A stretch of DNA of 33,574 nucleotides from Chitinispirillales bacterium. GTDB taxonomy: Bacteria > Fibrobacterota > Chitinivibrionia > Chitinivibrionales > Chitinispirillaceae. A model generated the notes under the pieces. The model was not told the DNA's origin and did no database searches. It saw only the letters and a list, made by a program, of their open reading frames with translations. Shown piece by piece: positions 8,403 to 16,308 of the stretch. The first letter of the stretch is position 1, and each line of letters opens with the position of its first letter. Both the position numbers and the translations under genes were made by a program. The DNA lies in the NCBI GenBank assembly GCA_031281225.1, contig JAITFQ010000058.1, positions 1-33,574 on the forward strand, given 5' to 3'.

Positions 8403-8468
8403 TTTTATTTTATTATAATACGCTTCTATGTAAAAGAATACTGATTGACAAACTGACGCACCCTCCGG

Positions 8469-8912
8469 TTAAAAATTAAGAATCGTCCTCAACCTGTCAA
8501 CCTCCTCACGGCTCAATTTTCGCAATGTAGCCCTTGAATCTATGACCTGCTGCGTGCCGTTTTCGTGGGTTACGAAATGGCGGTTTGTGACGACATTGTT
8601 TCTGATGTGGAATTTGAAAACGTTTGATGAATTCTCCGCATCTCTGAGAACCAGCGTATCGCGAATTGTCCGTTCGATGATCGCATCGCGCCTTATCGGA
8701 AACCCGCGCCACGCCCCGGCGACCCTCACACGGTTGCCAGTTACCGTTATATAAAGCCCGGTGTTATTAAAACCTCTCGGACGGTCGGCGTTGTCCTGTG
8801 TGATTATCAGGCTCGTCACCTGATAATGCCCCTCCTCCAAAAGGCTGGCGTTCGAAGGGAGGGCGCAGAGGAGAAACGCGAGCAATGATACGATGTTTTT
8901 TATGTTAGCCAT
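8469..8912 (-). CDS. Small secreted protein of unknown function
   Basis: A 147-residue protein with a clear Sec signal (MANIKNIVSLLAFLLCALPSNAS, cleavage after about residue 23). The mature part reads as alternating beta strands with many Val/Ile/Arg (GLYITVTGNRVRVAG, DTLVLRD, VFKFHIRNNVV), ending in a charged helix. A small beta-barrel or sandwich is plausible, but I recognise no family. The ATG at 8912 was chosen because it begins the signal peptide and has GGGGTTGG just upstream. The longer in-frame extension back to 9071 overlaps the upstream hydrolase gene and is not credible. It is the last gene of the leftward pyrE run. Confidence 0.7.
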   Translation of the reverse strand: MANIKNIVSLLAFLLCALPSNASLLEEGHYQVTSLIITQDNADRPRGFNNTGLYITVTGNRVRVAGAWRGFPIRRDAIIERTIRDTLVLRDAENSSNVFKFHIRNNVVTNRHFVTHENGTQQVIDSRATLRKLSREEVDRLRTILNF

Positions 8913-8940
8913 ACCAACCCCGTTTACGCAAAAATATTCG

Positions 8941-9990
8941 CTATTTCGTGTCAGTGCAAATAAAATCCGCAACCCGCCCCCTGATCTCGTTAATCGGGTC
9001 GCGATTGGGTTTACGCGCGGGCCATGTGTAGTTCGACAAAAGGGCGATCCCTGTGTTTCTCGTTTTGTCAATGATTACCGAGCAGCCCGTAAAGCCGGTT
9101 TTTCCAAATGTTGACGCGGTGCGGCCTGCGCCCATGTACTCTTGATCCAGTTCCCAGCCGAGGCCGGTGCGCTGGTTTTTGATGTGCGGTATCTGGTTTG
9201 TGTACATGGATTTTATTGTTTCTTCGCTGAAAAACGATCCCCGCCCGTCAAGCAGCATCCGTATAAATTTCAAAAGGTCGGGGACGGTGGAGAACAGCCC
9301 CGCCGATCCGGGGGTCATGATTTTTTGCAATGTCCACGCGCTCTCATCGTGAACCTCGCCCTGAACCGCCCGCCCGCGCCATGAATCTATTTCGGTCGGC
9401 ACGCAGTTGGGGATGACAGCGTCATCAGGAAAAAATGTTGTATCGTTCATCCCGAGCGGATCGAAAAAAATCTCTTTCGCCAAAACGTGCAAGGGTTTGC
9501 CGCCTGCTTTTTCCAGGAGAATCCCAAGCAAGATACTCGTCGCGTTAGCGTAGCAGAATTTCTCACCCGGCGCGCTTTTCATTTTTACGCTGAGGATGGA
9601 ATCAAGCAGTTTTTCGGGAGCGAATCCCTTACATTCCGAGAGGCGGAAATCGAAATCAAGCGTATGAGTAAGAAGATGTTTAACGCGCATCTCATCCCTG
9701 AAAGAACCCCGGTACTCGGGGACAAAATCGATAAACCTGCCGCCGGCGTCTAATTTTTTGCGGTCGATCATCCAAAGCGCCAATGTGCTGACCGGGATCG
9801 CCTTGGTGACAGAAGCGCAGTCAAAAAGGGTGTTTTCGGTGATGGCGGGCGCGTCGTCATCATAGGTGTAACGCCCGGCGGCGACTGTGGATTCTTCCCC
9901 ATTGACGACCCACCCCAGGGCACAGCCTGAAAAAATCCCCCGCTCTATCGCGGAGTTTAAGTAGTTTTTTATTGCGTTTTTGTCGGGCAT
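8941..9990 (-). CDS. Class C beta-lactamase-fold serine hydrolase
   Basis: A 349-residue member of the beta-lactamase/transpeptidase-like family (esterase, D-aminopeptidase or PBP4*-like). The catalytic SxxK is Ser60-Val-Thr-Lys63 (CASVTKAIP), the second motif YxN is Tyr147-Ala-Asn149 (FCYANAT), and the third is KTG at about 297-299 (FGKTGFTG). The HLLTHT motif at 105-110 is typical of this family. No signal peptide is visible, so it is probably cytoplasmic, which argues against a cell-wall or antibiotic-resistance role. The 42-base gap to the upstream PHP gene and same strand suggest co-transcription. There is no obvious Shine-Dalgarno before the ATG. Substrate not predictable from sequence. 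Confidence 0.88.
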   Translation of the reverse strand: MPDKNAIKNYLNSAIERGIFSGCALGWVVNGEESTVAAGRYTYDDDAPAITENTLFDCASVTKAIPVSTLALWMIDRKKLDAGGRFIDFVPEYRGSFRDEMRVKHLLTHTLDFDFRLSECKGFAPEKLLDSILSVKMKSAPGEKFCYANATSILLGILLEKAGGKPLHVLAKEIFFDPLGMNDTTFFPDDAVIPNCVPTEIDSWRGRAVQGEVHDESAWTLQKIMTPGSAGLFSTVPDLLKFIRMLLDGRGSFFSEETIKSMYTNQIPHIKNQRTGLGWELDQEYMGAGRTASTFGKTGFTGCSVIIDKTRNTGIALLSNYTWPARKPNRDPINEIRGRVADFICTDTK

Positions 9991-10032
9991 TGTAACACCG
10001 GTATAATTTAACGTAAAATGACTAATAGAACT

Positions 10033-10869
10033 TCACACTCCTAACTCAGGAATTGTCAGGGGGGGAATAGGCGTTGACTCGCGGTAATGCCCAAGCCCCC
10101 TCCCGCTCTGCCCCGGCGCGTGAAAATCGGAGCCGCCTGTCTGCGTGAGACCGAGTTCTGCGGCGATATTCTTATATAGCGCTATCTGCCTGTCGTCCGT
10201 ATTTGGCGAATAGACCTCAATCCCCTGCAACCCCACGGTTTTTAATTCCGCTAAAAAGTTGAACAGATCGGAATCCTTCAAAGCAAGCTGCCGCGGGTGC
10301 GCGATTGCCACGAAGGCCCCGGCGTCGCGCAGGATTTTTACGGCCTCTTTCGGAGCGAGCCTGAACCTATCGACATACGCCGGGCCGTCGCTTGAAAGAT
10401 ATTTGTCAAACGCTTCCTGAAAAGAGTCGACGTAGCCCGCATTGAGCATCACCCGCGCGATATGCGGGCGGGCAACCACCTCGCCGCCGGCTTCGTCTCG
10501 TAGTTGCGTTGCGCTTATATCCATTCCGAGTGACGACAATTTTTTGAGGATTAAATCGTTGCGGCCACCGCGGCTTTTTCGTGTTTTCTCTAAAATCAAT
10601 TCGAGTGGCTGATAATCATCGCTGACGGATAAGCCAACAAAATGGCAGTTGCCGCCTTTCCACTCAGCCGATAGCTCAATCCCCGGAAGCGCGTTTATTC
10701 CACGGCTTTTTCCGTATTCCGTAAAGCGCGCCGTGCCGGCTGTTGTGTCATGATCGCACAGGGCGACGACCGACACGCCGCTCTCGACAGCGGCGTCAAT
10801 GAGTTCATGGGGGCTGAGCAGGCCGTCGGATTCGCTCGAGTGTACATGAAAATCGTTGAGCGTGCTCAT
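10033..10869 (-). CDS. PHP-domain phosphoesterase (RNase AM / nucleoside bisphosphatase type)
   Basis: A 278-residue metal-dependent phosphoesterase. PHP metal-ligand motifs are in order: FHVHSSESDG at the N-terminus (His8, His10, Asp15), CDHDTTAG (about 38-45), PGIELS, HFVGL, RPHIARVM, AIAHPRQ, EVYSP and GGSDFHA near the C-terminus. This set and length match the YciV/TrpH branch, known to act on 3',5'-nucleoside bisphosphates and 5' ends of RNA. The start is ATG 10869, one base after the stop of the YdcF-like gene, with GGGGTGG upstream; a longer reading from 10899 lacks support. The tight spacing indicates translational coupling in the pyrE operon. Confidence 0.9.
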   Translation of the reverse strand: MSTLNDFHVHSSESDGLLSPHELIDAAVESGVSVVALCDHDTTAGTARFTEYGKSRGINALPGIELSAEWKGGNCHFVGLSVSDDYQPLELILEKTRKSRGGRNDLILKKLSSLGMDISATQLRDEAGGEVVARPHIARVMLNAGYVDSFQEAFDKYLSSDGPAYVDRFRLAPKEAVKILRDAGAFVAIAHPRQLALKDSDLFNFLAELKTVGLQGIEVYSPNTDDRQIALYKNIAAELGLTQTGGSDFHAPGQSGRGLGHYRESTPIPPLTIPELGV

Positions 10870-10870
10870 C

Positions 10871-11653
10871 TCATATCCACCCCATAATCCTGTAAGCAAT
10901 CATCCCGAAATATTCGCGAAGCGCGACTGACGAGTCGAGCATGGCACCGGAGCTCGGCAGCCACCTGAGCGGCTTGGCGCTGATGAAGTCGTTTGCGAAA
11001 AAACCTGTTGGGGCGGGTATCACATAGAAGCCTGCCTTTTCAAAAATCGCTACGGAACGGGGCATGTGGTACGCGCTTGTTACGAGGATAATATTGCTTT
11101 CGAGCCCAGCCTCATCCATCGCTTTTTTTGTGTAGAGCGCGTTCTCCCGCGTGTTTTTTGACTTGTTCTCAATAATCACCTCAGCCGTATCAATGCCAAA
11201 CAACTCGTTTAAAATCTCAAACATATTGTCCGCTTCGGGTATCACGCCGTCGCTTATAATGTCGACAAGCCCGCCCGTCAGCACCATGTAGGGAGCGTCG
11301 CTTTGCCTGAACACTCTTACCGCGTGAAATACGCGGTTAGCGTCGCGATTCGTCTCAATATGGATGCGCGGCGGGATCCTGCCAGTCACGGACCCGCCGA
11401 GAAGCACAACCGCGGACGCCGGGCCGTAATAATGCAAGGGCGCGTGCCGTCCCTCAAGCCCACGCATGAGAAAATGCGCGGTCACGGGCAAACTGAAGAT
11501 CAGAAACAGCAAAAACCCGCATATAACAATCATAACGGACGTCCTGAGCCTGCGCAGAACAACGGCAAAAAAAATGCTTGTTGCGATAAAAATGAGCGTG
11601 AGCCCGACAGGATCAAGAAAAAGAGCGGTAAGCTTTGAAATAACTAAGAGCAT
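10871..11653 (-). CDS. YdcF/SanA/ElyC family (DUF218) membrane protein
   Basis: A 260-residue inner-membrane protein. Two hydrophobic segments (about residues 7-30 and 36-58) precede a soluble DUF218 domain that begins at ASAVVLLGGSV (about 79) and carries the family marks: VLTGG (about 121), a T/S-rich nucleotide-like loop NTRENALYTKKAM, VTSAYHMPRS and a proline-rich strand PAPTGF. Members such as ElyC are linked to envelope integrity, but the biochemical reaction is unsettled. It overlaps the end of pyrE by 10 bases and is 1 base from the PHP gene, so all three are likely one transcript. Confidence 0.85.
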   Translation of the reverse strand: MLLVISKLTALFLDPVGLTLIFIATSIFFAVVLRRLRTSVMIVICGFLLFLIFSLPVTAHFLMRGLEGRHAPLHYYGPASAVVLLGGSVTGRIPPRIHIETNRDANRVFHAVRVFRQSDAPYMVLTGGLVDIISDGVIPEADNMFEILNELFGIDTAEVIIENKSKNTRENALYTKKAMDEAGLESNIILVTSAYHMPRSVAIFEKAGFYVIPAPTGFFANDFISAKPLRWLPSSGAMLDSSVALREYFGMIAYRIMGWI

Positions 11654-12318
11654 GCGTACTTCTCCCTGTACTCTTTTATCCTCTCCAAAATCTCATCATC
11701 CAGCACAACCGAGCCGTCTATCTCCCTGTTGTGCAGATAATCAACTATCTCTACTATGTTGACAATGGGAAACGCTAGAAACCCGAACTCGTCCCGCAAC
11801 TCCGAGAGAGCGCTCTTCTCCCCCATTCCGCGCTCCATCCTGTCAACCGACACGACCAGCCCGGCAACTTCAACCCCCGCGGTGTTTTTAATAATGGGTA
11901 TCGATTCCCTCACCGACGTCCCCGCCGTCGTTACATCTTCAATAATCACCACCTTATCCCCGGCGCGGAATTTGTGCCCTATAAGCACTCCGCCTTCGCC
12001 GTGATCCTTCGCCTCCTTGCGGTTAAAGCAGAACGCTACGTCGCGCGAATGGTGAGCGTTCAGGGCGATTGACGCAGTGACGGCAAGCGGTATCCCCTTG
12101 TAGGCCGGACCGTAGAGCACATTGAACCCGCCCTCCAAATTCCTGTGAAGCGCTTCGGCGTAGTACCGCCCCAACTTTTCAAGCTGCGCGCCGGTGCTAT
12201 AGTTCCCCGTATTGATAAAAAACGGGGTTTTGCGCCCGCTCTTCGTCACAAAATCGCCAAACGTCAGCACACGCGAGCGAACCATAAACTCAATAAACTC
12301 TTTTTTGTATTCGTCCAT
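11644..12318 (-). CDS. pyrE: Orotate phosphoribosyltransferase
   Basis: Cytoplasmic enzyme joining orotate and PRPP to form OMP in pyrimidine synthesis. The 224 residues fit the family. Orotate-binding KSGRKTPFFINTGNY is near residues 25-40, the loop FNRKEAKDHGEGG is central, and the PRPP signature VVIIEDVTTAGTS lies at about 130-142. ATG 12318 has AAGGA six bases upstream and is preferred to TTG 12324, two codons earlier. It is first in a leftward operon of five genes and is divergent from gpsA. A putative promoter and the palindrome TTGATATCAA (12337-12346) stand just upstream. No attenuator-like hairpin or T-run is visible, so classical pyrE attenuation is not supported. Confidence 0.95.
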   Translation of the reverse strand: MDEYKKEFIEFMVRSRVLTFGDFVTKSGRKTPFFINTGNYSTGAQLEKLGRYYAEALHRNLEGGFNVLYGPAYKGIPLAVTASIALNAHHSRDVAFCFNRKEAKDHGEGGVLIGHKFRAGDKVVIIEDVTTAGTSVRESIPIIKNTAGVEVAGLVVSVDRMERGMGEKSALSELRDEFGFLAFPIVNIVEIVDYLHNREIDGSVVLDDEILERIKEYREKYACS

Positions 12319-12336
12319 AGCCAATCCTTTTACCGG

Positions 12337-12381
12337 TTGATATCAATCAGCCTGAATAATATAATTTATGCCGCATTGCAA
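12337..12381 (-). promoter_or_regulatory. Putative pyrE promoter with downstream palindrome
   Basis: On the minus strand TTGCAA (12376-12381) is followed by 17 bases and TATTCA (12353-12358). Six bases downstream of the -10 is the perfect 10-base palindrome TTGATATCAA (12337-12346), placed at about the transcription start, where a repressor could act. A similar sequence, TTGATAATCAA, lies at 16268-16278 in another promoter. Boxes are moderate matches only. Confidence 0.4.
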
Positions 12382-12457
12382 AATCCTGTTGCCATAATTT
12401 ATTTTGGGTTAGGGGTGGAGGGGGGTTTTGAGTTACGTACACAATTCGGGAGGATTG

Positions 12458-13474
12458 ATGAACATAGGTGTTTTGGGCGCGGGATCGTGGGGCGTTGCGC
12501 TTGGTATGCTGCTGCATAGCAAGGGGCATCGGTTGACCATGTGGGAATTCAGCCCCGAGGCGGCGCGGGAGATAAGCGAAAAGCGGGAACTGCCGACTAA
12601 GCTGCCGGGGGTTATTATCCCTGAGGATATCAGGGTAACGAGCTGTATCGGCGAGATGTTCGAAGAGGCGGAGCTCATCCTGTGCGTGGTGCCGTCGCAG
12701 ACGATGCGCATGACCCTGAAGACTGCCGTCAGAGAGGTGGGCGGGGCCGCATTCGACAGGATTAAAGGATGGGTGATGGCATCCAAGGGGATCGAAATCG
12801 GCTCTCTCGAGCTGATGACGGACGTCCTCATGGGTGAGATTCCCGGCCTCAAAGCCAACAGGGCGGCGGTACTGAGCGGGCCGTCGCACGCCGAGGAGGT
12901 GTCGCGCGGGATACCGACCACGGTTGTGGCCGCATCTGAAAATCAGGAGCTCGCGCAGCTTGTGCAGGAGCTGTTTTCGACCGGCGCTTTCAGGGTCTAC
13001 ACCAACGACGACATGCGCGGCGTCGAGCTCGCGGCGAGTATCAAGAACGTGATAGCGGTCGCCGCTGGCATAATCGACGGGATGGGTTTTGGCGACAACA
13101 CCAAGGGGGCGCTGATGACCCGGGGTATCGCCGAGATGATGCGGCTCGGCAGGAAGATGGGCGCGAAGGAGTCGACGTTTTCGGGGCTTGCGGGGATTGG
13201 CGACCTCATCACCACCTGCATAAGCAAGCACAGCCGCAACCGCCGGATGGGTGAGCTCATAGCGAGCGGCCTAACGCTTGAGCGGGCGCTCGCGCAGATG
13301 ACAATGGTGGCCGAGGGTGTGGAAACCGCCCGCTCCGCCTACGCGCTATCCAAGAAAATAGGGATAGAGATGCCCATCACGACAGAGGTGTACAAGGCGC
13401 TGTTTGAGGGCAAACCGGTCAAGGAGGCGATACGCGATCTGATGATGAGGGAGACAAAACCGGAATTTTGGTAA
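12458..13474 (+). CDS. gpsA: NAD(P)-dependent glycerol-3-phosphate dehydrogenase
   Basis: Reduces dihydroxyacetone phosphate to sn-glycerol-3-phosphate for phospholipid synthesis. The 338-residue protein has the Rossmann GAGSWG at 7-12, the family segment LSGPSHAEEV, the catalytic-lysine region ELAASIKNVIAVAAGI, and the C-terminal GLAGIGDLITTC and SRNRRMG motifs. ATG 12458 has GGGAGGA seven bases before it and begins exactly at the dinucleotide-binding strand; the in-frame TTG at 12428 is not needed. It is followed 87 bases later by a MerR regulator on the same strand. That gap holds a short hairpin (CGGCA-GCC-TGCCG) without a T-run, so it is not a convincing terminator. Confidence 0.96.
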   Translation: MNIGVLGAGSWGVALGMLLHSKGHRLTMWEFSPEAAREISEKRELPTKLPGVIIPEDIRVTSCIGEMFEEAELILCVVPSQTMRMTLKTAVREVGGAAFDRIKGWVMASKGIEIGSLELMTDVLMGEIPGLKANRAAVLSGPSHAEEVSRGIPTTVVAASENQELAQLVQELFSTGAFRVYTNDDMRGVELAASIKNVIAVAAGIIDGMGFGDNTKGALMTRGIAEMMRLGRKMGAKESTFSGLAGIGDLITTCISKHSRNRRMGELIASGLTLERALAQMTMVAEGVETARSAYALSKKIGIEMPITTEVYKALFEGKPVKEAIRDLMMRETKPEFW

Positions 13475-13561
13475 ACAGTTTGTTAATCGCAGGGGCGGCA
13501 GCCTGCCGTATAAACAGCAATCCGTTGATTCCTAACATTTTTAAGGGACACGTACCAAAAA

Positions 13562-14011
13562 ATGTCTGATAAAAATTTCACAAACGACGAACAGCAAAGC
13601 CCCCCTATCGGCAAGAAGCTGTACTACACAATAAAAGAAGTATGCCAAATGACCGGCCTCAGTCCGCACACCCTGCGGAACTGGGAGGATGAATTTTTCC
13701 AACTGCGCCCCAAAAAGAATTCGGCAGGCAACCGGGCATACAGGGATAAGGACATTGAACTCGTCTTTCAAATAAAGCGCCTGTTGCAAGAAAAAAAATA
13801 CACAATCTCCGGCGCAAGAGAGATAATCCGCGAAGAACGCCGCGAAAAGCGGCTGTCGGGCCGCGGAGGGAAACGGCAGGAAAACACAGCGGCCACGGCT
13901 GGACAGGGCCATGAAACCCTAAAAATATCAACGCAACCGGCGCTGCCGCCGAGCGTAATTTCAAATATCCGCGCTGAGCTTGATGAGATATTGAGGATAC
14001 TGGGGTCGTGA
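13562..14011 (+). CDS. MerR family transcriptional regulator
   Basis: A 149-residue DNA-binding protein. The winged helix-turn-helix spans about residues 18-88: YYTIKEVCQMTGLSPHTLRNWEDEF, then a wing ending NRAYRDKDIELV, then IKRLLQEKKYTISGAREII. The segment after it is charged, with a Gly/Arg/Gln-rich linker, and the last 25 residues (ISNIRAELDEILRILG) form a probable dimerisation helix. No Cys-rich or ligand-binding effector domain is visible. In several bacterial lineages a short MerR protein of this type follows gpsA, but its target is unknown. The Shine-Dalgarno is weak (AAGGGA 14 bases upstream). It is convergent with recQ, with 10 bases between stops. Confidence 0.85.
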   Translation: MSDKNFTNDEQQSPPIGKKLYYTIKEVCQMTGLSPHTLRNWEDEFFQLRPKKNSAGNRAYRDKDIELVFQIKRLLQEKKYTISGAREIIREERREKRLSGRGGKRQENTAATAGQGHETLKISTQPALPPSVISNIRAELDEILRILGS

Positions 14012-14021
14012 AAAACACCGG

Positions 14022-16241
14022 CTATTGTATCTTCAACGCGTTCTGAACAATCACCTCCTGCGCCCCCTTCCCGTAAACGTTCAGTTCCGTGAGCTGGCCG
14101 CGGATGGGGCGGGTTTCGCGGGTTATTCCGAATTCGGTTCCCTGGGCTGTGGGGGTTTTTGAATCCTTGCCGTCGGCGGTGGTGATCTCCAAATAGCCCT
14201 TGGAGATTAGCCAGTCGTTGATCCGCCTGGCGGTGATGTTTTTGCGGCCGATCTCTATGAAAACGCAGTTTATCCTATCGGCGATCGCGCTGACGGTGGC
14301 GGGTTCGTCGGTAATCTCGATTTTGGAAGCGTCGTATACTGCCGGCGGGCTCGGCGGCTGGGATATGGCGTTAGTTCCAAGATATTCTTCGATCGCTTTC
14401 AAAAATATCTCCCCGTACCTTTCGAGCTTCACGATGCCAACGCCTGCCACATTGAGAAAATCGTCCTTTGTCCTCGGGATTTTTATGCACATGTCGGTAA
14501 GGGAGCTGTCGGCAAAAATTATGTACGCCGGGATTTTTTGCTCGGTCGCGATCTCAAGCCTGAGCGCGCGCAAAACGTCGAACAGGCCTTTGTTAACAGA
14601 TTTGCCCGGCGCCAGCTTGCTGGTTCCCTTGTTTTTGCGGGATTTTTTATCTTGACGGCTTTCTTTCACATCAGAAATTTTCTGCGCCGGTTTCTCTGCC
14701 GACAATTTCATCTCAACCCGCACGCCCCTGCGTAAAACACCTTCGGCGTGTTCGCCTAATCTGATGATGGGGTATTCGTCGTCGGTTTTCGCGAGGTATC
14801 CGCGCATTACTAAAAAATTGATTATCTCGTACAACTGCTTCGCCTGTTTCTTATTTATACCGAATGTTGACAGTTTGTTAAGCCCTAAACTCGCTATCCT
14901 TTCGCTCGTGCTGCCGCGAAGCACTTCAACGATAAGGCGGGCCCCGTAGCGTTCGTTCATCCGTGCTACGCAGGAGAGAATTTGCTGCGCGTCTATTGTG
15001 ATGTCGGCTGTTTCAAAATCCGTGTTGCACGAGCTGCAGCCGCCGCAGTAATTAGGCGGGGTTTCGCCGAAATATCTGAGTATAAAGGCGCGCAGGCAAT
15101 CGCTTGTCGTACTGTAGAAAGTCATGTCGCGCAGACGCTTTCTGCTACGCTCCTTGAGCATCATTTCCGCCGCCGGATCGGAGTATTGCGCGTCTTTGTC
15201 ATTTTCGATCATCCACTCGTTTAGCCGGACGTCTTGCGGTGTGTAAAGCAGGACGCAGTCGGCTGCCCCGCCGTCGCGCCCGGCGCGGCCGGCCTCCTGA
15301 TAGTAGCTCTCAATGTCCTTGGGCATATTGTAATGGACTACAAACGACACGTTGGACTTGTCGATCCCCATGCCGAAAGCGTTTGTCGCCACCATTATCT
15401 GTACGCGGTCGTGCAAAAAGTCATCCTGATTGTCACGCCGCTCCACATCCATCAAGCCCGCGTGGTAGCGGGAAGCGCCGTACCCGTCGGCCCGCAGTTG
15501 CCCGCACACCTCCTCAACTGCCTTGCGTGTTCCGCAGTATATTATCCCGCTGCGCTCTTTCCTATCCTTCAAAAACGTGGCAAGCTGCTTATATTTATCC
15601 CTCGGCCTCACCCTGTGCACGTCAAAGCGTAAATTTTGCCGGTCGAAGCCGGTGACTAAGATCTGCGGGTTGTTGAGTTGCAGAAGTTTCACGATATCGC
15701 CTTGCACCCGCGGCGTCGCCGTGGCCGTGAACGCGGATACGACCGGGCGCGACGGCAGGCCGGCTATAAAATCCGGTATCTGCGCGTAGCTCGGCCTGAA
15801 ATCCTGCCCCCACTGTGATATGCAGTGCGCCTCGTCGACCGTCAGCATCGATATCTTGACAGACCGCGCGAGCGACATGATCTCGGCGGTAGGCAGACGC
15901 TCGGGCGCGATGTACATCAGTTTGTAGTCGCCGTTCACGGCATTTTGCATCGCCTTTTCAATCTGCCCCTGCGTGAGCGACGAGTTGATGAACGCCGCCG
16001 GGACACCGGACTGGGTCAGCGCGTTTACCTGGTCTTTCATGAGTGAGATGAGCGGCGATATAACGAGCGTGAGCCCGTCCGTCATAAGCGCCGGAATTTG
16101 GAAGCAAACAGACTTCCCGGCGCCGGTAGGCATTATGCCGAGCACGTCCCTGCCCGCTAGAATACCGTCTATGAGCGTTTCCTGCCCAATACGGAATTCA
16201 CCATAACCGAAATATTGCTGAAGTGTTTCAAGCGCAGTCAT
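14022..16241 (-). CDS. recQ: ATP-dependent DNA helicase RecQ
   Basis: 3'-5' superfamily 2 helicase in recombination and fork repair. Over 739 residues: Walker A MPTGAGKS (37-44), DEAH (136-139), motif III FTATATP, motif V/VI region NAFGMGIDK and QEAGRAGRDG, then the RecQ zinc site (Cys382, Cys399, Cys402, Cys405) and winged helix. An HRDC domain sits at about 552-622 after a Lys-rich linker. It is about 130 residues longer than E. coli RecQ because of a C-terminal extension (about 630-739) that looks like another helix-turn-helix-like module (VSAIADRINCVFIEIGRKN, ARRINDWLISKGYLE), as in RecQ variants of other phyla. Divergent from the Wzz-like gene, with only 67 bases between starts. Confidence 0.95.
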   Translation of the reverse strand: MTALETLQQYFGYGEFRIGQETLIDGILAGRDVLGIMPTGAGKSVCFQIPALMTDGLTLVISPLISLMKDQVNALTQSGVPAAFINSSLTQGQIEKAMQNAVNGDYKLMYIAPERLPTAEIMSLARSVKISMLTVDEAHCISQWGQDFRPSYAQIPDFIAGLPSRPVVSAFTATATPRVQGDIVKLLQLNNPQILVTGFDRQNLRFDVHRVRPRDKYKQLATFLKDRKERSGIIYCGTRKAVEEVCGQLRADGYGASRYHAGLMDVERRDNQDDFLHDRVQIMVATNAFGMGIDKSNVSFVVHYNMPKDIESYYQEAGRAGRDGGAADCVLLYTPQDVRLNEWMIENDKDAQYSDPAAEMMLKERSRKRLRDMTFYSTTSDCLRAFILRYFGETPPNYCGGCSSCNTDFETADITIDAQQILSCVARMNERYGARLIVEVLRGSTSERIASLGLNKLSTFGINKKQAKQLYEIINFLVMRGYLAKTDDEYPIIRLGEHAEGVLRRGVRVEMKLSAEKPAQKISDVKESRQDKKSRKNKGTSKLAPGKSVNKGLFDVLRALRLEIATEQKIPAYIIFADSSLTDMCIKIPRTKDDFLNVAGVGIVKLERYGEIFLKAIEEYLGTNAISQPPSPPAVYDASKIEITDEPATVSAIADRINCVFIEIGRKNITARRINDWLISKGYLEITTADGKDSKTPTAQGTEFGITRETRPIRGQLTELNVYGKGAQEVIVQNALKIQ

Positions 16242-16267
16242 TTTAACAAAAATTACTTTATGCGTTT

Positions 16268-16297
16268 TTGATAATCAAGAGGTATTTGCAATATATT
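16268..16297 (+). promoter_or_regulatory. Promoter of the wzz-hisA-apbE run, implying a very short leader
   Basis: TTGATA (16268-16273), an 18-base spacer and TATATT (16292-16297) make a good sigma70-like match. The ATG of the next gene is only 12 bases after the -10, so the transcript would begin about 4-6 bases before it, leaving no room for a Shine-Dalgarno; none is seen. The -35 lies within the inverted repeat TTGATAATCAA. Confidence 0.55.
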
Positions 16298-16308
16298 ATA
16301 TTATCATT

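Noticed and set aside
8913-9071. N-terminal extension of the small secreted protein up to 9071
   Set aside because: It overlaps the upstream hydrolase gene and would bury the signal peptide; ATG 8912 has its own ribosome site.
12347-13231. 294-codon frame antisense to gpsA
   Set aside because: His/Arg/Pro-rich shadow with no motif; gpsA on the other strand is complete.
13484-13515. Hairpin CGGCA-GCC-TGCCG after gpsA as a terminator
   Set aside because: The stem is five pairs and no T-run follows, so termination is not supported.
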